Part shown: piece after piece, positions 27,701 to 39,000 of the stretch
How positions within the stretch are numbered: position 1 is the stretch's first letter
Layout of the letters: every line of letters begins with the position of its first letter
Assembly (NCBI RefSeq): GCF_000949425.1
Contig: NZ_CP010976.1
Location: forward strand, 1,674,001 to 1,738,000
DNA from: Paenibacillus sp. IHBB 10380
GTDB lineage: Bacteria; Bacillota; Bacilli; Paenibacillales; Paenibacillaceae
Direction of reading: 5' to 3'
DNA length: 64,000 bases
The notes under the pieces: generated by a model
The model's input: only the letters and a program-made list of their open reading frames with translations
What the model was told of the DNA's origin: nothing
Database searches by the model: none
Translations under genes and position numbers: made by a program

Positions 27701-29557
27701 TACGTGGTGACGGAAGAGGAGCTGCCGGTGTCGGCATGGCGCAAACATATGGGAGAAAGCTTGCCGGAATATATGATCCCGTCGTACTTCGTACGTGTGG
27801 AGAAGCTGCCGCTGACGCCAAACGGGAAGGTGGACCGCAAGGCGCTGCCAGCCCCGGAAGGGGCGGTACACACGGGTGTGGAGTACGTCGCGCCACGAAA
27901 CGACGTGGAGGCGAAGCTAGCGGACATCTGGTCAGAGGTGCTCGGTCTGGAGCGCATAGGAATCCGGGACAACTTCTTCGAGCTGGGAGGAGACTCGATC
28001 AAGGCGATTCAAATCAGCGCTCGTTTGCATAAACAACAGTTGAAGCTGGAAATCGCGAACTTGTTCCTGCATCCGACGATTGAAGACGTGAGTCTGTATG
28101 TACGGCAGGTAGAGATGAGCATCGATCAAGGTCAAGTGAAGGGGCAGGTGGAGCTCACCCCGATTCAGCGATGGTTTTTCGAACAAGACTTCCAAGCGAA
28201 GCATCATTGGAATCAGTCGATGATGGTATATAGGCAGGAAGGCTTCAACAGCGAGGCGCTGAGGGAGATCTTGCAGGAACTGGTGGCCCACCATGATGCG
28301 CTGCGAATGAGGTATGAGGGCGAAGGAGACAGCGTCGTTCAAGTTAACGCAGGGATCGAAGGGAACGAAATTGAGCTGAGCGTCGTGGAGATCGTCGGGG
28401 ATGCAGAGGAAGCGGCCAGACGGATCGAGTCGGAGTCGGAGCGTCTGCAAAGCAGCTTGAACCTGCAGTCGGGCCCGCTGATGAGAGGCGGCTTATTCAA
28501 GACTAGTGAAGGAGACCACTTGCTGCTGGCGGTCCATCATTTGGTGATCGACGGAGTTTCATGGAGAATCCTGTTCGAAGATTTGGCGATCGGGTATGAA
28601 CAGAAGCTGGCGAATGAGGAAGTGAACTTGCCGGAGAAGACGAACTCGTACCAACAGTGGTCAAAGGAACTGAAAGAGTATGCAAACAGCAGGAAGTTGC
28701 TAAAGGAGAAGCCGTATTGGAAAGCGGTGGAAGAGGCGGAGATTGCAAGACTGCCGAAGGACGAGGAGGTTGAAGCGAAAGGGAATACATGGGGAGAGAG
28801 CCGGATCGAGATCGTGGAGTTCACGGAAGAAGAGACGGAGAAGCTGCTGAGAAACGTGCATCAAGCCTACCATACGGAGATGAATGACATCCTGCTGACG
28901 GGATTGGCACAGGCCGTGGAAGAGTGGACGGGAGAAGGACGAGTAGGGCTGACGCTGGAGGGACACGGAAGGGAAGAGGTCATCAAGGGAGTGAACGTGA
29001 GCCGAACGGTGGGCTGGTTTACGAGCATGTATCCGGTGGTGTTGGAAATCAAGGGAAGGGAAGAACTGGGGAATCAAATCAAGCAGGTGAAAGAAACGCT
29101 GAGAAGGATACCGAATAAGGGGATCGGGTACGGGATTCTGAAATACGTGACGGAGAAGGAAAAAACCCGGGACCTGGAATTCAAACAAAGACCGGAGATT
29201 AGCTTCAACTACTTGGGGCAGTTTGACACGGAGATGAGAAGCGGTGTATTTGAAGGCTCCGGGATGCCGATGGGAAGCACATTTCATCGAGATTCGGAAC
29301 GAGTACACAGGTTGGACATAGGCGGCGCTATTATGGGAGGCAAGTTGCAGATGAGCATCCAGTATCCAGGAAGAGAGTACCGGGAAGAGACGATCAAGGG
29401 ATTGCTGGAGAGCTACCGAGATCACCTGCGCCGGATTATCGAGCATTGTGTACAAAAAGAGGATGCCGAAATGACTCCTAGTGATTTAAAAGATAATGAA
29501 CTTACGTTTGAGGAGTTGGAGTACATACTTGATATGACAAAAAACGTACAAAGATGA
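18593..29557 (+). CDS. Non-ribosomal peptide synthetase, three modules (X - X - D-Thr)
   Basis: The ATG at 18593 is preferred because GGAGGTG (18580-18586) sits 6 bases upstream; the in-frame GTG at 18584 lies inside that site. The gene follows the previous stop by 17 bases, so the two are probably co-transcribed. Order: DCL C - A(X) - PCP(GGHS) - LCL C - A(X) - PCP(GGHS) - LCL C - A(Thr) - PCP(GGDS) - E, one complete L-L-D cassette. The N-terminus ([13 protein letters not shown]) is a COM-type acceptor and the C-terminus ([18 protein letters not shown]) a donor. The first ~110 codons are AT-rich and distinctive; the rest nearly repeats neighbouring genes. Oddities: four 14-residue repeats inside the second C domain, a four-residue insertion (QEQL) in the second A domain, and HHIISDGG for HHIISDGV in the third C domain. 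The catalytic residues are intact. Confidence 0.97.
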   Translation: MLGLKHIEDIGFLSAMQEGILFHSIVDHNFRGYLVQIGFNINNTIFQIELFEQAFNLVIQKYNILRSVFVFEEVSKPLRITAKEKIAQIHYENIADLEEDERRQYIKEFQKKDREKGFDLSKDLLMRLSVIQTGKETYRVIWSYHHIIMDGWCTGIVLGDLFKYYVQLKSGQRVELEKAYPYSDYIQWLGEQDQEEALEYWENYLRGYEQQASVPAQRKGEGNGEYRQEEVIVTVGEKESGQLNRIAQTYQVTINTMIQAIWGILLQRYNQASDVVFGSVVSGRPAEIEGVEKMVGLFVNTIPIRVYAEPEERFADLVQGMQHRALASEKYDYVSLADVQAKSQVKQGLLDHIMVFQNFPIGEELKNQTDGEGLGFEIEGVEAFEQTNYDFNITVIPGKQLTFKMNYNAKAHDQEFIRRIGQHLERIIQQVVKHPELRIQELDIVTEEEREQVLVSFNKTEAPYPREKTISELFEEQVEKTPGQVAVVYEGQEWTYEELNARSNQVARMLRKHGVGTETIVGIMVERSLEMMASILGILKAGGAYLPIDPDYPVERIAYMLEDSGTKVLLTQKRLTDRVAFDGSIVALDEAGVYAEEERGNIAGEHTAASLAYVIYTSGSTGKPKGVLVEHASLTNMLSAMQQRYPLQATGAYLLKTAYTFDVSITELFGWILGNGQLVIAKQGAEKDWAKLEEVIDRHSITHINFVPAMLQLVMNDGVEQEKVRKLEYVFVAGEALPSDLANKLNELWPDVSVENMYGPTEATIYATQYALGKKEGVHVPIGKPLPNTQVYVLSGANRLQPIGIAGELCIAGDGLARGYLNRPELTKEKFVENPFVPGERMYRTGDLARWLPDGNLEYLGRIDEQVKIRGFRIEPDEVRQQLMKHEAVEDAIVVARKEEEGEAYLCAYVVTEEELPVSVWRKHVGESLPEYMIPSYFVRMEHLPLTPNGKVDRKALPAPEGAVHTGVEYVAPRNDVEAKLADIWSEVLGMERIGVWDNFFELGGHSLKAMMLVSRIHQELQVEVPLREVFGHATIAAITGYLQEAEKKVYTAIERVEARAFYPVSPAQKRVYVVQQLEGAGVSYNMPTVLKLEGKLDRGRLGVALQTVVNRHEALRTSFDMADGELVQRVHAEVELAVSYEEASVAEMELAVAYEGASVAEIEPAVSYEEANVAEMELAVVYEEASVAEIGRLIETFIRPFDLSQAPLLRAGIIQLGKEEHVLVVDMHHIISDGVSINLFLQEFMQAYEGRELGEPGIQYKDYAVWQQERIRKGEIEKQEQYWLGAFAGEVPVLELPTDYPRPAVQQFEGSSVGCELGEEYSQKLVKLSRERGATLYMTLLAAYTVLLSKYTGQEDIVVGTLIAGRGHADLGEVMGMFVNTLALRNRPEGEKTFVSYLEDVKAQVLQAYENQEYPLEELVEKLGVRRDLSRNPLFDTLFALQNMEMKEFGLEGLKVSPYGYEGKISKFDVSLQAAEGEGKLYFHVEYGSRLFRQETMERWSSHWLRLLEQVADQPEIKLSDIELLTEEEREQVLVSFNKTEAPYPREKTISELFEEQVAKTPKQVAVVYEGQEWTYEELNARSNQVARMLRKHGVGSETIVGIMVERSLEMMAGILGILKAGGAYLPIDPDYPSERIAYMLEDSRTKVLLTQKRLQEQLTDRVAFDGSIVALDEAGIYAEEERGNIAREHTAASLAYVIYTSGSTGKPKGVLVEHASLTNILSAMQQRYPLQATGAYLLKTAYTFDVSITELFGWILGNGQLVIAKQGAEKDWAKLEEVIDRHSITHINFVPAMLQLVMNDGVEQEKVRKLEYVFVAGEALPSDLANKLNELWPDVSVENMYGPTEATIYATQYALGRKEGVHVPIGKPLPNTQVYVLDGAKLLQPIGIAGELCIAGDGLARGYLNQPELTEEKFVENPFVPGERMYRTGDLVRWLPDGNLEYLGRIDEQVKIRGFRIELGEVREQLMKHEAVEDAVVVARKGEEGEAYLCAYVLTEAELPVSSWRKHMGQSLPEYMIPSYFVRMEQLPLTPNGKVDRKALPAPEGAVHTGVEYVAPRNDTEAKLADIWSEVLGMERIGVWDNFFELGGHSLKAMMLVSRIHQELQVEVPLREVFGHATIEAMAGYLQEAEKKSYTPIEQVEARAYYPVSSAQKRVYVVQQLEGAGVSYNMPTVLKLEGKLDRGRLGAALQTVVNRHEALRTSFDMADGELVQRVHAEVELAVAYEEASVEEIERLIETFIRPFDLSQAPLLRAGIIQLGKEEHVLVVDMHHIISDGGSINLFLQEFMQAYEGRELGKRGIQYKDYAVWQQERIRKGDIEKQEQYWLESFAGEVPVLELPTDYPRPAVQQFEGASVGCELGEEYSQKLAKLSLERGATLYMTLLAAYTVLLSKYTGQEDIVVGTPIAGRGHADLGEIMGMFVNTLALRNRPKGEKTFVSYLEDVKTQVLQAYENQEYPLEELVEKLGVRRDLSRNPLFDTLFALQNVEMKEFGLKGLKVSPYGYEGKIAKFDVSVQAVEGEGKLYFQMEYGSRLFRQETMERWSSHWLRLLEQVADQPEIKLSDIELLTEEEREQVLVSFNETEALYPREKTISELFEEQAEKTPGQVAVVYEGEEWTYEELNARSNQVARVLRKHGVGTETIVGIMVERSLEMMAGILGILKAGGAYLPIDPDYPAERIAYMLEDSGTKVLLTQKRLTDRVAAFEGSIVVLDEVGVYAEEERGNITREHTAASLAYVIYTSGSTGKPKGVMVEQRNVVRLLFNDKNLFDFGDTDTWTLFHSFCFDFSVWEMYGALLYGGKLIVVPQQTVKNPQQFLQLLKDQQVTILNQTPMYFYQLLHEEGREVGEKLAVRNVIFGGEALSPSILKEWKRKQPDIRLINMYGTTETTVHVTYKEITEVEIAQGKSNIGKPIPTLRAYILDKQQRIQPIGIQGELYVAGKGVARGYLNRPELTEEKFVENPFVPGERMYRTGDLARWLPDGNLEYLGRIDEQVKIRGFRIELGEVHEQLIKHEAVEDAVVVARKGEEGQSYLCAYVVTEEELPVSAWRKHMGESLPEYMIPSYFVRVEKLPLTPNGKVDRKALPAPEGAVHTGVEYVAPRNDVEAKLADIWSEVLGLERIGIRDNFFELGGDSIKAIQISARLHKQQLKLEIANLFLHPTIEDVSLYVRQVEMSIDQGQVKGQVELTPIQRWFFEQDFQAKHHWNQSMMVYRQEGFNSEALREILQELVAHHDALRMRYEGEGDSVVQVNAGIEGNEIELSVVEIVGDAEEAARRIESESERLQSSLNLQSGPLMRGGLFKTSEGDHLLLAVHHLVIDGVSWRILFEDLAIGYEQKLANEEVNLPEKTNSYQQWSKELKEYANSRKLLKEKPYWKAVEEAEIARLPKDEEVEAKGNTWGESRIEIVEFTEEETEKLLRNVHQAYHTEMNDILLTGLAQAVEEWTGEGRVGLTLEGHGREEVIKGVNVSRTVGWFTSMYPVVLEIKGREELGNQIKQVKETLRRIPNKGIGYGILKYVTEKEKTRDLEFKQRPEISFNYLGQFDTEMRSGVFEGSGMPMGSTFHRDSERVHRLDIGGAIMGGKLQMSIQYPGREYREETIKGLLESYRDHLRRIIEHCVQKEDAEMTPSDLKDNELTFEELEYILDMTKNVQR
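21745..24990 (+). other. Module 7: LCL C with internal repeat - A(X) - PCP
   Basis: The C domain contains the 4 x 42-bp repeat (21998-22165), but HHIISDG is intact. The X-type core is nearly identical to that of module 6. QEQL is inserted after LLTQKRL. Carrier Ser at 24866. Confidence 0.78.
21998..22165 (+). repeat. Four tandem 42-bp repeats inside a condensation domain
   Basis: Units at 21998-22039, 22040-22081, 22082-22123 and 22124-22165 encode variants of [14 protein letters not shown] (14 residues). Parallel C domains have a single copy here (for example at 25255), so three units, 42 residues, are inserted in frame. The site lies before the HHIISDG motif. Confidence 0.9.
25000..29557 (+). 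other. Module 8: LCL C - A(Thr) - PCP - E, makes D-Thr
   Basis: A signature D-F-W-N-I-G-M-V-H, the standard Thr code, with YGTTE at A5. The C motif reads [12 protein letters not shown] carrier Ser at 27995. The E domain and docking tail follow. Confidence 0.85.
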
Positions 29558-29602
29558 AAGGTTATGTGCCAAAAAGTGATGATTCTTGATTGAATGGATA
29601 AA

Positions 29603-29848
29603 TTAGCGCCGTTTTTTGAGAAGTAATGTATCAGTTTTTAAGATTTTATTTTCCTCTTCCAGATCAAGAATTCGCTTCTGGAGGTCACGTAACGTGTAAG
29701 CGTATTCGCAAGTAGCTCTATTTTCCTGGCTACTTGCGCGCGCTAACATTTTTTTTCTTCTTGAGAGAGTCTTACGGTTTGAGGTTTGAATTTCTTGCCA
29801 TACTTTTTCGTTATGCTGGACCTCGATTTTTTGTTTCCAATACCAAGT
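29603..29848 (-). pseudogene. Minus-strand coding remnant with coiled-coil end, possibly of a mobile element
   Basis: The reverse strand is open for 81 codons between TAG (29849-29851) and TAA (29603-29605). The only ATG is at codon 34. The end is strongly heptad-like (LRDLQKRILDLEEENKILK), as in the C-terminal coiled coils of small transposition proteins such as IS3 OrfA or Tn554 TnpC-like proteins. I cannot identify the family. It is AT-rich, unlike the NRPS genes, and opposite in direction. It could be the 3' end of a lost element, or chance. Confidence 0.3.
29707..29738. repeat. Perfect 10-bp inverted repeat (hairpin)
   Basis: CGCAAGTAGC (29707-29716) and GCTACTTGCG (29729-29738) with a 12-base loop. 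Eight Ts (29749-29756) follow only after a 10-base gap, so it is not a canonical terminator. It lies inside the minus-strand remnant. Confidence 0.5.
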
Positions 29849-29936
29849 CTAGCATCAGTTGCTACCTAGTTTTATGATTACTTATTCAAGAATACAAAGT
29901 GCTATTTAAATATAGAGCATCCCAAGAAAAATTTAT

Positions 29937-29942
29937 GGAGGT
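29937..29942 (+). promoter_or_regulatory. Ribosome binding site of the third synthetase
   Basis: GGAGGT, 11 bases before ATG 29954, slightly longer than the usual spacing. Confidence 0.7.
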
Positions 29943-29953
29943 AATCTAATACG

Positions 29954-32900
29954 ATGAATAAACAGCAAGTTCTGAAGGCTTACCCGCTATCATCGATGCA
30001 AGCCGGCATTCTATTTTCTTCTTTAATGAACAAGAATACAGATGAATATTTTGTACAACTAGAGTTGTCGTTGAACGGAGATTTAAATATACATTTTCTT
30101 GAGAAAAGTTTTAGTTTATTAATTCAAAATCATGATGTGCTTAGAAGCTTCTTTGTATTTGAAAAAATAAAGAAACCGAGACAGGTTATTTTAACTGAGC
30201 GCTCTGCAAAAATTTATTATGAAGATATATCTAATTATGAAGAAAATGAAAAACTATCGTACATCCAAGAATTCAAGAAAAAAGACAGGGAGATGGGATT
30301 CGATCTTAGAAAAGATCTGCTGATGAGGCTGTCAGTGATCCAGACGGGGAAGGAAACGTACAGAGTGATCTGGAGCTACCATCACATCATCATGGATGGC
30401 TGGTGCAATGGGATCGTTCTGGGAGATTTGTTCGGGTATTACGTTCAATTGAACAGCGGTCAGCGCGTGGAGCTGGAAAAAGCGTATCCGTACAGCGATT
30501 ACATCCAATGGCTGGGGGAGCAGGATCAAGAAGAGGCGCTGGAGTACTGGGAGAACTACTTGAGGGGGTACGAGGAACAGGCAAGCGTACCGACGCAGCG
30601 GAAAGGTGAAGGAAACGGGAAGTATCGGCAAGAGGAAATGTTCGTTACCGTAGGGGAAAAGGAGAGCAGTCAATTGAACAGGCTCGCCCAAACGTACCAA
30701 GTGACGATCAATACGATGATTCAGGCGATCTGGGGGATTTTGCTGCAAAGGTACAACCAAGCGAGCGACGTGGTGTTTGGTTCGGTAGTCTCGGGAAGAC
30801 CTGCGGAAATTGAAGGCGTGGAGAAAATGGTGGGGTTATTCGTGAATACGATTCCCATTCGAGTGTACGCAGAGCCGACGGAGCGATTTGCAGACCTGGT
30901 GCAAGGGATGCAGCACAGAGCGTTAGCCTCGGAGAAATACGATTACGTATCGTTAGCGGATGTGCAGGCGAAGAGCCAGGTGAAGCAAGGATTGCTGGAT
31001 CACATCATGGTGTTTCAAAATTTCCCTATAGGTGAAGAGCTGAAGAATCAAACGGACGGGGAAGGGTTAGGCTTTGAGATAGAGGGAGTCGAAGCGTTCG
31101 AGCAGACGAACTATGACTTTAACATCACGGTCATTCCGGGGAAACAGCTGACGTTTAAAATGAATTACAATGCAAAGGCGCACGATCAGGAGTTTATCCG
31201 GAGAATTGGGCAGCATCTGGAGAAAATTATCCAGCAGGTAGTGAAGTATCCGGAGCTGCGGATTCAAGAGCTTGACATCGTAACAGAAGAGGAACGGGAG
31301 CAGGTGCTGGTGTCGTTCAACAAGACGGAGGCACCATACCCGAGAGAGAAGACGATTAGCGAGCTGTTCGAGGAACAGGTGGAGAAAACTCCTGGGCAAG
31401 TAGCAGTGGTGTACGAAGGGGAGGAGTGGACGTACGAAGAGCTGAATGCAAGGTCGAACCAAGTGGCCCGTGTGCTGCGCAAGCACGGGGTAGGAACCGA
31501 GACGATCGTGGGCATCATGGTGGAACGTTCGCTGGAGATGATGGCAGGAATCCTGGGCATCCTGAAGGCAGGAGGAGCGTATTTGCCGATTGACCCGGAC
31601 TATCCTTCAGAGCGGATTGCGTACATGCTGGAGGATAGCGGGACGAAGGTGTTGCTGACGCAGAAGCGGCTGACGGACCGAGTGGTGTTTGACGGAAGCA
31701 TTGTGGCGTTGGATGAGGCGGGCGTATATGCAGAGGAAGAGCGCGGGAATATCGCGGGCGAGCACACGGCTGCTAGTTTGGCGTACGTGATTTATACGTC
31801 AGGGTCCACCGGGAAGCCGAAAGGGGTACTGGTAGAGCATCGATCTTTGGTGAATTTGTCACTATGGCACCAGCAACAGTATGCAGTTACAGCGAAGGAT
31901 CGAAGCACGAAATTCGCAGGATTCGGGTTTGATGCGTCGGTGTGGGAAATTTTCCCGTATTTGATTAGCGGCTCCACGATCTATATCGTCAGCGAATGGA
32001 TTCGCAGCGATGTGAAGCAATTACAGCAGTATATGGAGAGTAACGGGATTACGATTAGCTTTTTACCGACGTCGATGTGTGAAAAGTTTATGGAAGAAGA
32101 AGTCGGCTCCTTACGGTTGTTGTTAACGGGGGGAGATAAGCTACATCAATATAAAAGGCAGAAGTATGAGATCGTCAATCACTATGGACCAACGGAGAAT
32201 ACGGTAGTAGCCACCAGCTATGTAGTGGAAGAAGGGGCAAGAAATATCCCGATCGGAAAGCCGCTGCCGAATATGCAAGTGTATGTGCTGGGTGAAGCGA
32301 ACCAGTTGCAGCCTATCGGAATCGCGGGAGAGCTGTGCATAGCCGGAGACGGGTTGGCACGAGGATATTTGAACCGTCCAGAGCTGACGAAGGAGAAATT
32401 TGTCGAGAACCCGTTTGTGCCGGGAGAGCGGATGTACCGGACGGGGGACTTGGCCAGATGGCTGCTGGATGGGAACCTGGAGTACTTGGGCCGGATTGAT
32501 GAGCAGGTGAAGATCCGTGGCTTCCGGATTGAGCTGGGAGAGGTGCATGAGCAGCTCATGAAGCATGAAGCGGTGGAAGACGCGGTCGTCATAGCCCGGA
32601 AGGGAGAAGAAGGCCAATCGTACTTGTGCGCGTACGTGGTGACGGAAGAGGAGTTACCGGTGTCGGCATGGCGCAAGCATATGGGCCAAAGCTTGCCGGA
32701 GTATATGATCCCGTCGTACTTTGTACGAATGGAGAAGCTGCCGCTGACGCCAAACGGGAAGGTGGACCGCAAGGCGCTGCCAGCCCCGGAAGGAACGGTA
32801 CACACGGGCGTGGAGTATGTCGCGCCGCGAAACGACATGGAGTCGAAGCTGGCGGACATCTGGTCGGAAGTGCTCGGCATGGAGCGCATCGGGGTCCGGG

Positions 32901-33050
32901 ACAACTTCTTTGAGCTAGGAGGACACTCGCTGAAAGCGATGATGCTGGTGTCGCGGATTCACCAGGAGCTGCAGGTGGAGGTGCCGCTGCGCGAAGTGTT
33001 TGGGAACGCGACGATCGAAGCGATGGCGGGCTACCTGCAGGAAGCAGAGA
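29954..33050 (+). other. Module 9: DCL C - A(Leu) - PCP
   Basis: Acceptor-like N-terminus [12 protein letters not shown], then HHIIMDGWC. Leu-type A core (D-A-W-F-L-G-H-V-V). Carrier Ser at 32927. Confidence 0.82.
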
Positions 33051-36000
33051 AGAAAGTATATACCGCGATAGAGCGTGTGGAAGCGAGAGCGTTTTATCCG
33101 CTGTCGCCCGCACAAAAGCGGGTATATGTGGTCCAGCAGCTGGAAGGAGCAGGAGTCAGCTATAATATGTCGACGGTGCTGAAGCTGGAAGGAAAGCTGG
33201 ACCGGGGACGTCTGGGTGAGGCCTTGCAAACGGTGGTGAACCGGCACGAGGCATTGCGCACGTCCTTTGACATGGCTGACGGGGAACTGGTGCAGCGGGT
33301 GCACGCGGAAGTGGAACTGGCCGTAGCGTACGAAGAAGCGAGCGCTATGGAGATCGAGCATTTGATCCAAACGTTCATCCGTCCGTTTGATCTGAGTCAA
33401 GCACCGTTACTCCGGGCGGGAATCATACAGCTGGGGAAAGAGGAGCATGTACTAATGGTGGACATGCACCACATCATCTCTGACGGGGTGTCGATCAATC
33501 TCTTCCTGCAGGAGTTCATGCAGACGTATGAAGGACGAGAGCTTGGGGAGCCCGGAATCCAGTACAAGGATTATGCCGTATGGCTACAGGAGCGGATCCA
33601 GAAGGGAGAAATCGAGAAGCAAGAGCAGTACTGGCTGGGGGCGTTCGCAGGAGAAGTGCCTGTACTGGAGCTACCAACGGATTATCCGCGTCCGGCTGTG
33701 CAGCAGTTTGAAGGTGCCAGCGTAGGCTGCGCGCTAGGGGAGGAGTACAGCCAGAAGCTGGTGAAGCTGTCGCGGGATCGAGGAGCGACGCTGTATATGA
33801 CCCTACTTGCGGCATATACCGTGCTGCTGTCGAAATATACAGGGCAAGAAGACATCGTGGTGGGCACGCCGATTGCGGGAAGAGGGCATGCCGACCTCGG
33901 TGAAGTGATGGGGATGTTCGTAAATACGTTGGCGCTGAGGAACCGCCCGCAAGGGGAGAAAACGTTTGTTTCGTACCTGGAGGACGTGAAAGCGCAGGTG
34001 CTGCAGGCGTATGAGAACCAGGAGTATCCGCTGGAGGAGTTGGTGGAGAAGCTGGGGGTACGGAGAGATTTGAGCCGGAATCCACTGTTTGATACGTTGT
34101 TCGCGTTGCAAAACATGGAGATGAAAGAGTTCGGTCTGGAAGGGCTGAAGGTAAGTCCGTATGGGTACGAAGGAAAAATTGCGAAATTTGATGTGAGCGT
34201 GCAGGCCGTCGAAGGGGAAGGGAAGCTCTACTTCCATGTGGAATACGGAAGCCGGTTGTTCCGCCCGGAAACGATGGAAAGATGGAGCAGTCATTGGCTG
34301 AGGTTGTTAGAGCAGGTGGCGGATCAGCCGGAGATCAAGCTGTCGGACATCGTGCTAATGACGAAAGAGGAACGGGAGCAGGTGTTGGTGTCGTTCAACG
34401 AAACGGAGGCACTGTACCCAAGGGAGAAGACGATTAGCGAGCTGTTCGAGGAACAGGCGGAGAAGACTCCTGGGCAAGTAGCAGTGGTGTATGAAGGGGA
34501 GGAGTGGACGTACGAAGAGCTGAATGCAAGGTCGAACCAAGTGGCCCGTGTGCTGCGCAAGCACGGGGTAGGAACCGAGACGATCGTGGGCATCATGGTG
34601 GAACGCTCGCTGGAGATGATGGCAGGCATCTTGGGCATCCTGAAGGCAGGAGGCGCGTATTTGCCGATTGATCCGGACTATCCGGCAGAGCGGATTGCGT
34701 ACATGCTGGAGGATAGCGGGACGAAGGTGCTGTTGACGCAGAAGCGGCTGACGGACCGAGTGGTGTTTGACGGAAGCATTGTGGCGTTGGATGAGGCGGG
34801 CGTATATGCAGAGGAAGAGCGCGGGAATATCGCGGGCGAGCACACGGCTGCTAGTTTGGCGTACGTGATTTATACGTCAGGGTCCACCGGGAAGCCGAAG
34901 GGGGTACTGGTGGAGCATCGATCTTTGGTGAATTTGTCACTATGGCACCAGCAACAGTATGCAGTTACAGCGAAGGATCGAAGCACGAAATTCGCAGGAT
35001 TCGGGTTTGATGCGTCGGTGTGGGAAATTTTCCCGTATTTGATTAGCGGCTCCACGATCTATATCGTCAGCGAATGGATTCGCAGCGATGTGAAGCAATT
35101 ACAGCAGTATATGGAGAGTAACGGGATTACGATTAGCTTTTTACCGACGTCGATGTGTGAAAAGTTTATGGAAGAAGAAGTCGGCTCCTTACGGTTGTTG
35201 TTAACGGGGGGAGATAAGCTACATCAATATAAAAGGCAGAAGTATGAGATCGTCAATCACTATGGACCAACGGAGAATACGGTAGTAGCCACCAGCTATG
35301 TGGTGGAAGAAGGGGCAAGCAATATCCCTATCGGAAAGCCGCTGCCGAATATGCAAGTGTATGTGCTGGGTGAAGCGAACCAGTTGCAGCCTATCGGAAT
35401 CGCGGGAGAGCTGTGCATAGCCGGAGACGGGTTGGCACGAGGGTACTTGAACCGACCGGATCTAACGAAGGAAAAGTTTGTCGAGAACCCGTTTGTCCCT
35501 GGAGAGCGGATGTACCGGACGGGGGATTTGGCCAGATGGTTGCCGGATGGGAACCTAGAGTACTTGGGCCGGATCGATGAGCAGGTGAAGATCCGTGGCT
35601 TCCGGATTGAGCTGGGAGAGGTGCATGAGCAGCTCATGAAGCATGAAGCGGTGGAAGACGCGGTCGTCGTAGCGCGGAAGGGAGAAGAAGGCCAATCGTA
35701 CTTGTGCGCGTACGTGGTGACGGAAGAGGAGTTACCGGTGTCGGCATGGCGCAAGCATATGGGCCAAAGCTTGCCGGAGTATATGATTCCGTCGTACTTC
35801 GTGCGAATGGAGAAGCTGCCGCTGACGCCAAACGGGAAGGTGGACCGCAAGGCGCTGCCAGCCCCGGAAGGAACGGTACACACGGGTGTGGAGTACGTTG
35901 CACCGCGCAACGACGTGGAGGCGAAGCTGGCGGACGTCTGGTCGGAGGTGCTCGGTTTAGAGCGTGTGGGCGTCCGGGACAACTTCTTTGAGCTGGGGGG

Positions 36001-39000
36001 ACACTCGCTGAAAGCGATGATGCTGGTTTCGCGGATTCATCAGGAATTGCAGGTGGAGGTGCTGCTGCGCGAAGTGTTCAGGCACGCAACGATCGAAGCG
36101 ATGGCAGGCTACTTGCAGGAAGCGGAAAAGACAACGCACACCCCGATAGAGCGGGTGGAAGCGAGAGCGTTTTATCCGGTGTCGCCCGCGCAAAAACGGG
36201 TATATGTGGTCCAGCAACTGGAAGGAGTAGGAGTCAGCTACAATATGCCGATGGTGCTGAAGCTGGAAGGAAAGCTGGACTGGGGGCGTCTGAGCGCGGC
36301 TTTGCAAACGGTGGTGAACCGGCACGAGGCATTGCGCACGTCCTTTGATATGGCGGACGGGGGACTGGTACAGCGGGTACAAGAGGAAGTGGAACTGGCT
36401 GTAGCGTACGAAGAAGCGAGCGCTGTGAAAGTGGAGATCGAGCGTCGGATCGAATCATTCATCCGTCCGTTTGATCTGAGTCAAGCGCCGTTACTGCGGG
36501 CGGGCATTCTACAGCTGGGGGAAGAGGAGCATGTGCTGGTGGTGGACATGCACCATATTATCTCTGATGGGGTGTCGATCAACCTGTTCCTACAGGAGTT
36601 TATGCAGGCGTATGAAGGACGAGAGCTTGGGGAGCCGGGCATCCAGTACAAGGATTATGCGGTATGGCAGCAGGAGCGGATCCGGAAGGGAGAGATCGAG
36701 AAGCAGGAGCAGTACTGGCTGAGCGCGTTCGCAGGAGAAGTGCCGGTGCTGGAGCTGCCGACGGATTATCCGCGTCCGGCTATGCAGCAGTTTGAAGGTG
36801 CCAGCGTAGGCTGCGCACTAGGGGAAGAGTACAGCCAGAAGCTGGTGAAGCTGTCGCGGGAGCGAGGAGCGACGCTGTATATGACCCTACTTGCGGCATA
36901 TACCGTACTGCTGTCGAAATATACAGGGCAAGAAGACATCGTGGTGGGCACGCCGATTGCGGGAAGAGGGCATGCCGACCTGGGTGAAGTGATGGGGATG
37001 TTCGTGAATACGCTGGCGCTGCGAAACCGCCCGGAAGGGGAGAAAACGTTCGTATCGTACCTGGAGGGCGTGAAAGCGCAGGTGCTGCAGGCGTATGAGA
37101 ACCAGGAGTATCCGCTGGAGGAACTGGTGGAGAAGTTGGGGGTACGGAGAGATTTGAGCCGGAATCCGCTGTTTGATACGTTGTTTACGCTGCAAAACGT
37201 AGAGATGAAGGAGTTCGGTCTGGAAGGACTGAAGGTAAGCCCGTACGGATATGAAGGAAAGATTGCGAAATTTGATGTAAGTCTGCAGGCAGTCGAAGGG
37301 GAAGGGAAGCTCTACTTCCAGATGGAGTACGGAAGCCGGTTGTTCCGCCCGGAAACGATGGAGAGATGGAGCAACCACTGGCTGAGGTTGTTAGAGCAGG
37401 TGGCGGACCAGCCGGAGATCAGGTTGTCGGACATCGAGCTGATGACGGAAGAGGAACGGGAGCAGGTGCTGGTGTCGTTCAACGAGGCGGAAGCGCCGTA
37501 CCCGAGGGAGATGGCGATTAGCGAGCTGTTCGAGGAACAGGCAGCAAAGACACCGAAGCAAGTAGCAGTGGTGTACGAAGGACAGGAGTGGACGTATGAA
37601 GAGTTGAATGCCAGATCGAACCAAGTGGCACGGATGCTGCGCAAGCACGGGGTAGGGTCCGAGACGATCGTGGGCATCATGGTGGAACGTTCGCTGGAGA
37701 TGATGGCCGGGATCTTGGGCATTCTGAAGGCAGGGGGAGCGTATTTGCCGATTGACCCGGACTATCCGTCAGAGCGGATTGCGTACATGCTGGAGGATAG
37801 CGGGACGAAGGTGCTGCTGACGCAGAAACGGCTGACGGGCCGAGTGGCATTTGACGGAAGCATCGTGGCGTTGGATGAGGCGGGCGTATATGCAGAGGAA
37901 GAGCGCGGGAATATCGCGCGCGAGCATACGGCCGCTAGTTTGGCGTACGTGATTTATACGTCGGGGTCCACCGGGAAACCGAAAGGGGTACTGGTGGAGC
38001 ATGCGAGTCTAACCAACATGTTGTCAGCGATGCAGCAACGGTATCCATTACAAGCAACCGGAGCTTATCTATTAAAGACTGCCTATACGTTTGATGTATC
38101 GATCACGGAGTTGTTCGGGTGGATACTAGGGAACGGCCAACTGGTAATAGCCAAGCAAGGCGCGGAAAAGGACTGGGCTAAACTGGAAGAGGTGATCGAT
38201 CGCCATCCAATCACGCACATCAACTTCGTTCCCGCGATGCTGCATCTGGTGATGAACGACGGTGTAGAACAAGAGAAGGTCAAGAAACTGGAATACGTGT
38301 TTGTAGCAGGAGAAGCGCTACCTAGCGACTTGGCGAACAAGCTGAACGAGTCATGGCCGGACGTTAAGGTGGAAAATATGTACGGTCCGACGGAAGCGAC
38401 CATCTATGCAACACAATATGCGCTGGGAAGGAAGGAAGGAGTCCACGTCCCGATCGGAAAGCCGCTGCCGAATACCCAAGTGTATGTGCTGGATGGAGCG
38501 AAGCTGTTGCAGCCAATCGGAATCGCGGGCGAGCTGTGCATAGCCGGAGATGGGTTGGCACGAGGGTACTTGAACCAACCGGAGCTGACGGAGGAGAAGT
38601 TTGTAGAGAACCCGTTTGTGGCTGGAGCGCGGATGTACCGAACAGGGGACTTGGTCAGATGGCTGCCGGACGGGAACTTAGAGTACTTGGGGCGGATCGA
38701 CGAACAGGTGAAGATCCGTGGCTTCCGGATTGAGTTGGGAGAGGTGCGCGAGCAGCTTGTGAAGCATGAAGCGGTGGAAGACGCGGTCGTCGTAGCCCGG
38801 AAGGGAGAAGAAGGCGAAGCGTACTTATGCGCGTACGTGGTAACGGAAGAGGAGCTGTCAGTGTCGGTCTGGCGCAAGCACATGGGCCAAAGCTTGCCGG
38901 AGTATATGATCCCGTCGTACTTCGTGCGACTGGAGCAGTTGCCGCTGACGCCAAACGGGAAGGTGGACCGCAAGGCGCTGCCGGCACCGGAAGGGGCGGT

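Larger units (their letters stand above)
29558..29953. other. Intergenic region between second and third synthetase genes
   Basis: 396 AT-rich bases holding the minus-strand remnant (29603-29848), an inverted repeat (29707-29738) and the ribosome binding site. I see no convincing sigma-A promoter; TTATTC near 29883 with TATTTA 15 bases later is weak. This is the first sizeable gap in the gene series, so it may separate transcripts. Confidence 0.6.

Noticed and set aside
29707..29756. Intrinsic terminator for the second synthetase gene
   Set aside because: The perfect stem is separated from the T run by 10 bases, so it does not fit the standard form. It is kept only as an inverted repeat.
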